A stretch of DNA of 64,000 nucleotides, from the NCBI GenBank assembly GCA_039105265.1, contig JAPFFF010000060.1, positions 682,001 to 746,000 on the forward strand, read 5' to 3'. The notes beneath the pieces were generated by a model that did no database searches, was not told the origin of the DNA, and worked only from the letters and a program-made list of their open reading frames with translations. The translations under genes were made by a program, and so were the position numbers. Shown here piece by piece: positions 39,675-49,309 of the stretch (the stretch's first letter is position 1; each line of letters begins with the position of its first letter). Source of the DNA: Tritrichomonas musculus (lineage: Eukaryota > Parabasalia > Tritrichomonadida > Tritrichomonadidae).

Positions 39675-40688
39675 ATGTCAGAATCTGATATTAAAAAAAT
39701 AATAACACAGATTCTTTCTACCAAAGACAAGCTTGCCACTGAATCCTCCCATCTTAGTATTAATCAATTAATTCTTGTCCTTGATGAAGTAAAAAAAATA
39801 TTAATAGCAGAGCCAATTTTTCTAGAATTGCATCCACCAATCACTTTGATTGGCGATGTACACGGTCAGTTATATGACCTATTTCGAATATTCGATAAAT
39901 GCATTTAAAAATTTCATCGTCAGTTACAGGTTTTTGAATTTTTTTAATTTCATCAAAATTATTCAATCTTGGTGAAATTCCACCATGAACACAGAAAATT
40001 TGATCGTCAATAATTGAAACAAGAGGAAGGTAATTAAATGTTTCATTGAATTTATACCATATTGATTTATCATTGAGCTCTTTTTTAATATCGTCTAGAA
40101 AGCCTCGGCAATAGTTGACAAATGAAATTTCGTGATTCCCTCGAAGAAGAAATATATTTTGCGGATAGAGAATTTTGTAGCAAAAAAGAAGAATTATGGT
40201 GTCAATACTGCGGAAACCACGATCTATGTAGTCACCTAGAAATAAATGAAGGAATCATCGCTGACCTGTTGTGGGCTGAATGTGATACAGAAATTGATGA
40301 TTGGAGGCCAGGACCCGATAACTTGTCAATAAAATTTGGTCAAAAAGCTCTCAAAAAGTTTGTTCAAAAATTCAATTTAAAAATGGTCTGTAGAGGCCAT
40401 GAAGTTGAAGATGGAATCTGCTTTCCTTTCAATCCTGATAATTCATTGATGACCATTTTTTCGGCATCAAAATTTAGATTGATGCATGATAATAAAGCTG
40501 CTGCTGTTCGGTTTAATGATAATCTTGAATATGAAGTTTTTACTTTTGAATCTTTATTACCAAAATTAGATTATGAAACTGCACTTATTCATAATGTTGC
40601 TTGTTATGATGCAAATCAAAATAATTCATTGATTAATTATATTAAATCATGTGAAATTTTTTACACAAATATTTTTTTTTTAGATTAA
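39675..40688 (+). pseudogene. PPP-family Ser/Thr phosphatase (PP1/PP2A-like) with its central third inverted in place
   Basis: Plus strand 39675-39905 encodes the N-terminal part to the first metal motif GDVHGQLYDLFRIFD. Minus strand, about 40243 down to 39905, encodes the next part in one open frame: FLGDYIDRG, LLRGNHEISFVNYC, FCVHGGISPRLN, PVTDDEIF. Plus strand from about 40246 resumes with IIADLLWAECD, WRPG, CRGHEVEDGICF and FSASKF to the C terminus. All PPP catalytic motifs exist, but the middle ~340 bp lies on the opposite strand, and about eight codons at the first junction are not accounted for. As it stands no full phosphatase can be made. No internal stops were seen in the inverted part, so the event is recent or the segment can flip. 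Confidence 0.85.
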
Positions 40689-41054
40689 ATAATAATATAT
40701 AGTATTAATTTTATCATCTATAAATTCAAATAATACGTTTGATTATTTTCTAGATATCATTGATATCATATCAATATCAGATAAAATCAATTAAAATAAT
40801 CATGATCCTTGCATTTTTGATAGTATGCGATGATTAATTTTTTCAAATTACTTAATACTGATCCAAATTATCTAAGATAAAGCTTGAATCATTTAATTAG
40901 AATAAAATTATATTAATATACTGATTTTTCACATTTTATAATTCAATTTTTTATTTTTAATTAAATTTATTGATTTGTTTGAAATTTAATTAATAATTTA
41001 TTGAGATATGCTATAAATATTTATAATTTTGTCATAAAAAAGTTTATTAGAAAC
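40689..41054. other. AT-rich intergenic DNA
   Basis: Only AT-rich sequence, with a repeated ATCATTGATATCATATCAATATC-like stretch near 40,757. No gene recognised. Confidence 0.5.
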
Positions 41055-41615
41055 ATGACGAGAAAGATTGTAATAGTTGGAGATAGCGGAGTTGGAAAAA
41101 CAAGTATATTAGCTAGATATACTGATGATTTTTTTGATGAAACAATTAGTTTGCCAACTGTTAATGCCGGTTTTCAAAAAGCATTCGCTGAAGATGATAA
41201 TGGGAAAAATATAGAATTTGATATATGGGATACAGCTGGACAAGAAAAATATAGAACACTAACAAAAGTATATTATAGAGATGCCCAAATTGCATTAATA
41301 TGCTTTAATTTTCAAGAGCCAGGTTTTAACGATAGCATTGATTACTGGGCAAAAGCTGTGCTAGATCAAACCGATAACTGCATTTTATATCTTGTTGCAA
41401 CAAAATCTGATTTATTAGAAGATAAAGAAGATCTTGAAAATTTTTTAGAAGGGAAACAAGGCAACATGTTTACCCAAACATTTATTACTTCATCAAAAAA
41501 CAATGAAAACATTACGGACCTTTTCAAAACGATGGCAAATCAAAATGTTCGACATATACCAAATAAACAACCATTGCCAAGAAAACCAGACACGCCAGAA
41601 AATAAATGTTGTTAA
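41055..41615 (+). CDS. Rab/Ras-superfamily small GTPase, 186 aa
   Basis: A small GTPase for membrane traffic. G1 is GDSGVGKTS (residues 9-17), switch I/G2 LPTVNAGF, G3 WDTAGQEKYR, G4 TKSD (the usual NKxD Asn is Thr) and G5-like TSSK. The tail ends PENKCC, a CC motif for double geranylgeranylation, typical of Rabs. The TKSD change is seen in some divergent trichomonad Rabs. The start at 41055 (MTRKIVIVGDSG) is preferred over an upstream non-ATG extension because it places the G1 loop at the usual distance. Compact for a Rab but complete. Confidence 0.9.
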   Translation: MTRKIVIVGDSGVGKTSILARYTDDFFDETISLPTVNAGFQKAFAEDDNGKNIEFDIWDTAGQEKYRTLTKVYYRDAQIALICFNFQEPGFNDSIDYWAKAVLDQTDNCILYLVATKSDLLEDKEDLENFLEGKQGNMFTQTFITSSKNNENITDLFKTMANQNVRHIPNKQPLPRKPDTPENKCC

Positions 41616-41689
41616 TAAAATTTTAAACAAATTTTTTTATAAAAAAATTCTCTCTATCTAAAATATTAATTTTTATTTTTGGGAAATCG

Positions 41690-41928
41690 TAATCGCCCGT
41701 GGCGGTTTAGGTCAATATTGACCTTGTATCGTACCATAGAAAAAAAAGTCTGGAACTTTTTTGCACTTTTGCAAAAAAATGCATGGGTAGCGAAAGATCG
41801 TCCAAGTTTTGATAAGATTGTTGAAGATATGGGAAGAAACCACTACAACTTGCTTGCGCTGAACAAGACATAAATCAAGAACGTTGAAATCGTTTTGGAG
41901 CAGCACAAAGCAAAACTCCCAAAATACT
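41690..41928 (+). pseudogene. C-terminal remnant of a kinase gene
   Basis: One frame contains AWVAKDRPSFDKIVEDM, the typical end of a TKL-type kinase domain (subdomain XI with the conserved DRP). After a TAA, the same frame goes on as KNVEIVLEQHKAKLPKY then TGA. No other kinase part remains upstream. A decayed 3' fragment. Confidence 0.5.
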
Positions 41929-42035
41929 GAAAAATTTGAACTCAGAAATAAAAACCTGTTTATTTTTCTATTTTTATTTTTGTATATGAAGTAAAATAAG
42001 GATTATAATTTGTGGCAGTATTGATAAAATCGATT

Positions 42036-42205
42036 GTGGAGTTTGATGCTATGACTAAAAAAAAAAGACGGTTATACCTCTCAAAAAGTTTCATCATGAC
42101 ATCATTCATCATTTATATTTGCATTTTATTAATTAATAAAAATATAAATTGATAGTTAATTATTAAATATATGAAAAGTTATGAAGCAATTAAAATCTTA
42201 AAACA
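42036..42205 (+). repeat. Direct repeat of a segment at 47085-47330
   Basis: TTTGATGC.A.GACTAAAAAAAAA, then CTCAAAAAGTTTCATCATG, then TTTTATTAATTAATAAAAAT and a tail to AATCTTAAA match the segment after 47085. The copy there has an extra inverted block. The rest of 41929-42383 is AT-rich with a poly-A run and no gene. Confidence 0.7.
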
Positions 42206-42383
42206 AAAAATAATGGTTAACATAAATGTGGTTAACAAAAATTGTTATTTTGAAAATAACATATAGATTTCTTATATTATATATTTTAATCTATTTATAA
42301 ACTAAAATTAAGGAATGATTATATTAATAGATATTTATAGTTTATGAGTTTTAAAAGAAAAAAAAAAAAAAAAAACTCATTTT

Positions 42384-43063
42384 CAGTGTTGGTCAACGTT
42401 GAAGAAATTGATCAACGAGAGACCGTTTAAAACGCCATCGTTGATAACATTCACTTCGTTTTTTCAACGTCAACAAATAAATGGTCGTTGATTTTGATCG
42501 TCTTTTAAAATGACACTTTTTACCCGTAATTAATGTTAATTCAACGATTGATTCAATGAATTGAATCAATTTCTAATTTCTAGTAAATTATTAAATTTCA
42601 TTTAATATTTCAATAATCTGTTCATATTCAATTTCAACAACTGCAGCTACTTCATTTCCATTTTCAAAAACTTCTAACATACATTTTATTTGAACAATCT
42701 CTTCAACAATAATTTTATTTGCAATAAATAAAATCATTTGTTTCAAATGACGCTCATTATTATATGCTGAAAGACGATCCAACTCTTTTTTAACAATTGT
42801 AGATTAATAATTCGTTAAATACAAGAAAATATTTCAATCCCATCTTTTGTAATATGCATTTGAGTTATCTGATCCAATTGGTGTTCATAAAAAAAATTCA
42901 ATCAACGTTGAGTTCAACCGTTGTTTCAACGTTATTTCAACGTTCACAGCTCAGTTGACCATCGTTTTTTTTGTTGACGTCAACGGACATAACGCCGTTG
43001 ACGTTGAGGTGTGAACGAACGATACTGTTTATAATTCAACGAGTCAATTTTTGACCAACCCTG
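42384..43063. mobile_element. hAT-like non-autonomous element, 680 bp, perfect 8-bp target duplication
   Basis: The ends are CAGTGTTGGTCAA (left) and TTGACCAACCCTG (right), inverted, with CAACGTTG-type sub-repeats throughout both end regions. Direct repeat CTCATTTT lies at 42376-42383 and 43064-43071. CAGKGTTGG ends and 8-bp duplications are typical of the hAT superfamily. Inside, two minus-strand frames are protein-like: 42591-42782 (DRLSAYNNERHLKQMILF, 63 codons) and about 42815-42890 (EHQLDQITQMHITKDGIEIF). They may be a leftover of the transposase C-terminal region, but I cannot recognise the hATC motif with confidence. Confidence 0.85.
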
Positions 43064-43071
43064 CTCATTTT

Positions 43072-43240
43072 TAATAAGAAGTAGAAGCAATCGCTTGCTT
43101 TTCTTGAAAATAGTTAATAACTCTGATTTGGTGAAGTGTTTTTTAATGTCATCTTTGTAAATTGTTACAATTTTCTCGATTTTGATGAAAAAGGAGGGAG
43201 TACGACGGTGGTTATCGGCGATATTTTTTATTAATTTTTT
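43072..43240 (-). pseudogene. Copied fragment of the DUF3447/ankyrin gene N-terminal region
   Basis: About 165 bp nearly identical (about four differences) to 32974-33142 in the intact DUF3447 gene, coding the DNHRRTPSFFIKIEKIVTIY to KSKRLLLLLIK part. No other part of that gene lies beside it. The hAT-like element abuts it exactly at its 3' edge. A recent segmental copy, not a gene. Confidence 0.8.
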
Positions 43241-43397
43241 TTTTATCCTATTTAACTTTAAAAGCTTAAGCAAAGCCTTCAGATCAGATATTCTTCAGTA
43301 TTTTGTATTTATTGAGATCAAATATTTTGTTTTCTGTTGAGATATTTTTGAAAATTTTAAAAGTTTTATAAAGTATTCAAAAAGTTGATTTTGTAAA

Positions 43398-46300
43398 ATG
43401 AGTATTTTCGCTTATTTTACCAAAATTTGGCCTAAAATTGAGATTTCTAATCAAGAATTAAATAAAGTTATTAATGGATATTTATTTTTCTATGTATCCA
43501 AAGAATTAAATGCTGAACAAAATGATTATCTTTTTCAACAGCTAAGTATTTCAAAAGTTGCGATATTTGATCACTACAAAAGCATAGAAAGCAATCAAGA
43601 AGAACAATTCTTAATTATTGTTTTTGAAAATACAATTATTTGCATTAAATCTCAATCAATAAACTTGCTTCATCCATTATTTTCAAGTAATTCAAACTTA
43701 AAATTTTGTTTTTTGTCAAATGCAGAAAGTATATTTGATCAAAACAGTAATATCAAGTATTCAAGATCAAATTTCGATAAATATTTAAAAAATGATATTA
43801 ACAACATTAACCAAAAAATTTGTATTCGAACATCTCATAATTCACGAACTATGAATATCATAGAGACAATTTTATCAAGTATATTTGGTTATTTAATTGA
43901 GAAATGTTATATAAAACTCTTTCAAAATAAAAAAATCAAAACTTTTGAGAACAAAAAATCACCATTACAAACAATCAAAGAAAACGAATGTATTGAATTA
44001 AGAACGCTTGGACAAGGATCATATTTTTATTCAATTTTGGTATATCATATTAAAAATGAAGAATTGTATGTAATTAAAATTCCTTTTAAAGATGAAGAAG
44101 GAATTTCAAAATTAAATAAACGAGAAATAGAAAATTACTCGAAATTAATTTTTCCTTTCTTACCAAAGTTTATTGGTTTGACAGACAAACAGAACAATTT
44201 AGTAATTGAATTCATCAATGGAAAAACTTTATATAACATTGATAAAAATGAATTAAGAAATTCTGAAAAAATAACAATTATATATGAACTCTTAGAAACA
44301 TTTAATTTTCTTCATCAAAATCATTATATTTATCGAGATCTTAAACCAGACAACATAATGATAGATTTATATAACGATATTGTTCTGATTGATTTTGATC
44401 GAATGGTTACATTTGATGATGTTCAAAACAACAAAGTTCACACTGATAATTTTTCATCTTCATATGTTTCACCAGAAGTTAACACAGGCAATTTTTCATA
44501 TCCGTGTGATATTTATTCACTAGGAAAAGTGATGGAATATTTGATGAAAGGATGTGATGAGTATCCTGATATATTCGAATTGATTAAAAAATGTACCAAA
44601 GAAGATCCAAATGAAAGACCAACAATAAAAAATTTATTAGATTCTTTTTTAGAATTATATATTAATGACATACCAAATAATGAACTACTTAATTTTTTTG
44701 GAAGAGATTTTAATGAGTTGGAGGATTTTTATGAACTTGGAAGATCATATTTAAAAGGGAGATATATCGAAAAAAATGTGGAAAAAGCAATTGAAGTTTT
44801 TACATGTATTGCAGAAAGAAATCATTTAAATGCGATGATTGATCTTGGAATCATTTATTGTGAAGGTAAATATGTTCAACGTGATGTTAGTAAAGGGATT
44901 GAATATTTAATGAAAGCTGCTAATAAAAATCATGCACAAGCACAATTTAATCTTGGTCAGCTTTATATAAATAATAAATATATTCCTGTAAACATTAACA
45001 AAGCAATTTATTATTATACATTAGCAGCTGAACAAAATCATGTTCATGCATTAAATAATCTTGGTATGATTTATATTGAAGGAAAATTTATTCAAAAAGA
45101 TATAAATAAAGCTATTTCTTATTTCACACTTGCAGCTAATTTAAATTTAGCAGATTCGCAATATATTCTTGGTAGACTTTATTTTCATAATGATTATGTT
45201 CCACAAGATATTAAAAAAGCAATATTTTATTATACTCTTGCAGCAAACCAGAATCATCGTTTAGCATTATATAATTTGGGTATCATTTATTATTTTGGTA
45301 ATTTTGTTGATTGTGATATTCGTAAAGGAATTGATTATTTCATAAAAGCAGCAGATCTTGGATTTTCACAAGCACAAGTGAATGTTGCATACATTTATTT
45401 TAAAGGGAAATATGTTTCACGTGACATGAATAAAGTATTTAAATATCTAACAAAGGCAGCTGAACAAGGGAATTCAAGCGCATTATATAATCTAGGAATT
45501 TATTATTACCAAGGTGAGTTTGTTGAGCAAAATATTAATAAAGCAATTCAATATTTTGTTCGTTCAGCAAATTTAAATTCACCAATGGCGCAACATGCGA
45601 TTGGAATTATTTTTATTGAAGGAAAATATGTTGAACAAGACATAAGTAAAGCTCTCTTTTATTTAGAACTTGCAGCCAAGCAATCATATAGTGAATCATT
45701 TTTCACATTAGGTGTTATTTATTCAACTGGTAAATATATGAAGATTGATATAAATAAGGCTATTAATTATTATACAATGGCAGCAAAAATGAATCATCTA
45801 GCTGCTCAACACAATCTTGGTGTACTTTATTTTGATGGGAAACTGGTACCACAAGATATTTATAAGGCAATTTATTATCATACTCTTGCAGCAGATCAAA
45901 ATTATATGAATTCTATAACTGATCTTGGCATTATTTACCATTATGGAGTTGGTGTCAAACGTGACATTAATAAAGCAATTAAATACTATTCATTAGCTGC
46001 AGAAAAAAATCAACCTTTATCGTTATTTTACCTTGGAGAAATTTATTATTATGGTTTTAATGTTCCACCAAACATTAATAAAGCAATAAAATATTTAGAA
46101 CTCTCTTCAAATCAAAATTTCGCGAGAGCACAATATTTCCTTGGATCAATTTATCTTTATAATAATTTTGGTTTATGTGATATAAATAAATCTGTTCATT
46201 ATTTAACCCTTGCAGCTAATCAAAATCATCCTGAATCTCAATTAATGCTTGGAATGATATATTTAAATAATCCATTCTTTTCAGACATGAAGAAGAAAGG

Positions 46301-46997
46301 AGTTTTTTGGATTAAAATGTCAGCCGAAAACAGAAATAAAAAATCATTTTTTCTCATTGGTTTTTTATATCACGAAGGTCAATTAATCACTAGAGATATA
46401 AAACAAGCAATTCATTATTATAAGGAAGGATCATCGTTCAATGATAACAGAGCGAAAAACAATCTGGGAGTCATTTATAAAAACGGATTTCATAATGAAA
46501 TTGAAAAAAATGCTGTTTTTGCAACAGTTTACTTTAAAGAAGCAATTAAACAAAAGGATGATTATGTATCAATGTATAACTTGGCAAATATTTATATATT
46601 TAATGAATCATTCAAAAGTTATAAAAAAGAATCAATTGAATTATTGATAGCTTCATCTAAATATGATTTCATTCCATCACGAGAATTGTTATGTTTATAT
46701 CTGATTAAAGAAATTGGATTCAACATAGATAACATCAAAGAAATGCTTTTAAATGAGATGAATCAATCACTTCAATTCACAAATGAAATATGCTCATTTA
46801 TTTCGCTGAATCAATTAAATTCGCCTTTAATATTTAACGAAATATTCAAATATCACAAAGAAGTTGATTTTATTTATAATTTTCACAGCGAAATTATTCA
46901 AACTCAAGAAATTATGAAAGAAACAAAAAAACAATCCAAAATTCGTAATATTTGTCAAGCATTTTATGATGGATTTGGGAAAGACTTATTATACTAA
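43398..46997 (+). CDS. Protein kinase with long Sel1-repeat tail, 1,199 aa
   Basis: An intact member of the kinase-Sel1 family. Residues 1-195 form the shared N-terminal domain (ELNKVINGYLFFYVSKEL; FLIIVFENTIICIKS; LKFCFLS). Kinase domain about 200-425: LGQGSYFYSILVYH (glycine loop), YVIKIPF (beta-3 Lys), IYRDLKPDNIMI (~313), LIDFDRM in place of DFG, YVSPEV (APE), and a CTKEDPNERPTIKNLL end. From about 440 to 1,110 follow roughly 18 Sel1 repeats (KAI.YYTLAAEQNH...A..NLG.IYIEGKF type). The C terminus ends FYDGFGKDLLY, a motif shared with its paralogues. HRD to YRD and DFG to DFD suggest atypical or weak catalysis. The Sel1 array is probably a scaffold. Confidence 0.88.
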   Translation: MSIFAYFTKIWPKIEISNQELNKVINGYLFFYVSKELNAEQNDYLFQQLSISKVAIFDHYKSIESNQEEQFLIIVFENTIICIKSQSINLLHPLFSSNSNLKFCFLSNAESIFDQNSNIKYSRSNFDKYLKNDINNINQKICIRTSHNSRTMNIIETILSSIFGYLIEKCYIKLFQNKKIKTFENKKSPLQTIKENECIELRTLGQGSYFYSILVYHIKNEELYVIKIPFKDEEGISKLNKREIENYSKLIFPFLPKFIGLTDKQNNLVIEFINGKTLYNIDKNELRNSEKITIIYELLETFNFLHQNHYIYRDLKPDNIMIDLYNDIVLIDFDRMVTFDDVQNNKVHTDNFSSSYVSPEVNTGNFSYPCDIYSLGKVMEYLMKGCDEYPDIFELIKKCTKEDPNERPTIKNLLDSFLELYINDIPNNELLNFFGRDFNELEDFYELGRSYLKGRYIEKNVEKAIEVFTCIAERNHLNAMIDLGIIYCEGKYVQRDVSKGIEYLMKAANKNHAQAQFNLGQLYINNKYIPVNINKAIYYYTLAAEQNHVHALNNLGMIYIEGKFIQKDINKAISYFTLAANLNLADSQYILGRLYFHNDYVPQDIKKAIFYYTLAANQNHRLALYNLGIIYYFGNFVDCDIRKGIDYFIKAADLGFSQAQVNVAYIYFKGKYVSRDMNKVFKYLTKAAEQGNSSALYNLGIYYYQGEFVEQNINKAIQYFVRSANLNSPMAQHAIGIIFIEGKYVEQDISKALFYLELAAKQSYSESFFTLGVIYSTGKYMKIDINKAINYYTMAAKMNHLAAQHNLGVLYFDGKLVPQDIYKAIYYHTLAADQNYMNSITDLGIIYHYGVGVKRDINKAIKYYSLAAEKNQPLSLFYLGEIYYYGFNVPPNINKAIKYLELSSNQNFARAQYFLGSIYLYNNFGLCDINKSVHYLTLAANQNHPESQLMLGMIYLNNPFFSDMKKKGVFWIKMSAENRNKKSFFLIGFLYHEGQLITRDIKQAIHYYKEGSSFNDNRAKNNLGVIYKNGFHNEIEKNAVFATVYFKEAIKQKDDYVSMYNLANIYIFNESFKSYKKESIELLIASSKYDFIPSRELLCLYLIKEIGFNIDNIKEMLLNEMNQSLQFTNEICSFISLNQLNSPLIFNEIFKYHKEVDFIYNFHSEIIQTQEIMKETKKQSKIRNICQAFYDGFGKDLLY

Positions 46998-47000
46998 CGA

Positions 47001-47090
47001 TTATTCATATATATCTATATTTTTATGTTTTAATAAAAGTTCAACAATTTTGGTATTGCTATTTTTAATTGCGATAGTCAATGGTGTTTT
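47001..47090 (-). pseudogene. Single isolated ankyrin-repeat unit
   Basis: A stop-free stretch on the minus strand encodes one ankyrin repeat (KTPLTIAIKNSNTKI, VELLLKHKNIDIYE, stop), starting at K-T-P-L and ending with a stop right after the repeat, as in the separated units of the 27-34 kb loci. No neighbouring ankyrin units. It lies 4 bp downstream of the kinase-Sel1 stop codon. Confidence 0.6.
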
Positions 47091-47133
47091 TTGATGCCAA
47101 GACTAAAAAAAAAAATGACGGCATTATTACCGA

Positions 47134-47258
47134 AATAAAATGCATAATTTTCAATGATCCCAAAAAATGATGAATGATGTCATGTTATAATTCTCAAAAA
47201 GTTTTATCATGACATCATTCATCATTTTTTGGGATCATTGAAAATTATGCATTTTATT
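47134..47258. repeat. Perfect 51-bp inverted repeat with 23-nt loop
   Basis: The arm at 47134-47184 is the exact reverse complement of 47208-47258, separated by TTATAATTCTCAAAAAGTTTT plus two bases. A strong hairpin in DNA or RNA. It sits in the direct repeat shared with 42036-42205, which has only one arm's worth of the sequence. Confidence 0.9.
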
Positions 47259-47379
47259 AATTAATAAAAATATAAATTGATAGTTAATTATTAAATACTT
47301 GAAAAGTTATGAAGCGATCAAAATCTTAAATAATTCATATGAATTGAGAAGGTCGTACCTTCTCACTTCATTTTTTTTA

Positions 47380-49093
47380 CAGTAGTGTTTTTAATATGGT
47401 AACGGTATTTAAAGTGGTAACGCTTTTTTTTAAGAAAAAAAATTTAAAAATACAAAATTTAATTTTTTTCAACATAAAACAGAGTTTATTTAAATTAAAT
47501 TATATAATAATATTTACCATTATTTATATGATACTAATCACAAGGTTGTTTATCTATCTGTCTCAAATCACCAAAGTTTTTCGTCAACCAATTTAAAAAG
47601 TTAAAATCAAATTACTTCATTACCTTTTTAAAATTTTTGATATTTTCTTATATAATTAGTTTAGCATCTATTCATCATTCATAATTTATTCATCATTTAA
47701 TTATAAATGATAAATACTTTCTTTTGAAAAATAAAAAATTCAACCATTTTCATAAGTGTTTATACAAAATAAAAAAGTCTTATGAATGCTTTTGATTATT
47801 TCCTTAAATCCTTTTTATATTTGATTGTATATTAGAAGATTAATATTATTATACTATGCTATTTACTTTTAACTCAAGCATAATGCTTTTTATAGGTCAA
47901 ATGAATATGCTTTGAATGGCTCAAAATAAATTGAATTATAACCTAAATTAGAAGATTGATCAATTTATCTTTATTATATAAATACATAGTTTATTGCGCT
48001 GTATTATTAAAATAATAACATAAAAGTAATAATCCATACTAGAAGTTTCCTATTCTTAGAATGATCTCAAAAACTGAAAAATACATAGTTGTAAGCAAAA
48101 AAATTTCATAATTTTTCTCTTTCTCACCAAAAAGAATCAAAAGGATGTAATATCGAATTTTAGTTCGATATTATATCAATTCAATGATTTTGATAATAAA
48201 AAACGATGAATTATCTAATGATTATAATATGATTATTTTTTCTTTAAAAATCGAATTTGAAAAAGTGTCAATGAAATTTATTAATGAAATAAATGTGTAT
48301 ATAAAATGCTGAAACATAAGAGATAAAAATTGTCTAAAAAAAACAAAATTTGAATATTTGTTTTGCTGTTCGTTTATAATTTTTGGACGTTTATCAATTA
48401 ATGAAGATAAACCATTATCTTGTGCAAAACATATTATCTTATTGCATTATATCAATATATAAATATGTTTTATTAGTTTTTAACTAATTTTTAATTTGTA
48501 ATTTCTGTAATCTGTTATGTTGTCGGGATAAAGATAGCACAAAATTGAAAGATGATGAAAAAGTTCTCTCAATAAGTCTAAGAATGAAAATCAACTCTGA
48601 CTTCTAATAAGTTAAATACATCTTTAAATGCAAATATGTTTTTATAAATATTATTTATAAATAACAGCATTTTATAGATAAATGAATCAATTCTTTATCA
48701 TGAAAAGTAAACGGTCACCAAAAAATCAAAGATATACTCGTTTTTATAGTCAATAATTTTATTTTTACAAATTTAGCTAATAATTATTAATATTCTCATA
48801 ATATATAATATGCTTATATTCTTAAATAAAATATTACTTTGATGTATTATGATTATAGTCATGCCTTAATTTTTTTCATTGATTGACGAAAAACTTTGGT
48901 GATTTGAGACAGATAGATACACAACCTTGTGATTAGTATCATATAAATAATGGTAAATATTATTATATAATTTAATTTAAATAAACTCTGTTTTATGTTG
49001 AAAAAAATTAAATTTTGTATTTTTAAATTTTTTTTTTTCTTAAAAAAAAGCGTTACCACTTTAAATACCGTTACCATATTAAAAACCCTACTG
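47380..49093. mobile_element. Mariner-like non-autonomous element with ~213-bp TIRs
   Basis: Termini CAGTAGTGTTTTTAATATGG (left, from 47380) and the inverted CAGTAGGGTTTTTAATATGG (right, ending 49093) continue as near-identical inverted repeats for about 213 bp, to about 47592 and 48880. TA dinucleotides flank it at 47378-47379 and 49094-49095. CAGT ends and a TA target suit Tc1/mariner. The ~1.3 kb between the TIRs is AT-rich without a recognisable transposase. The 66- and 99-codon frames in the TIRs are mirror images of each other and not genes. The few TIR differences suggest moderate age. A poly-A run of about 30 follows the right end. Confidence 0.8.
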
Positions 49094-49098
49094 TAAAG

Positions 49099-49132
<34 letters not shown>

Positions 49133-49309
49133 TATAAATATTGAAAGTATATGAGCATTATTTATTGGTATTAATTGAAAAAGTTGTATTACTAAATAGC
49201 ATATCATTAATGATCAATCGAAATATTGCTATGAATCCAATTATGATTGGATTTCTAGAATTTTTTTTTTTTTTATACAATTAAATATATATTATAATGG
49301 ATTTACATA

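Noticed and set aside
47396-49158. Two nearly identical small membrane-like ORFs in opposite orientation
   Set aside because: They are the mirror copies of the mariner-like TIR; hydrophobic only because of T-rich sequence.
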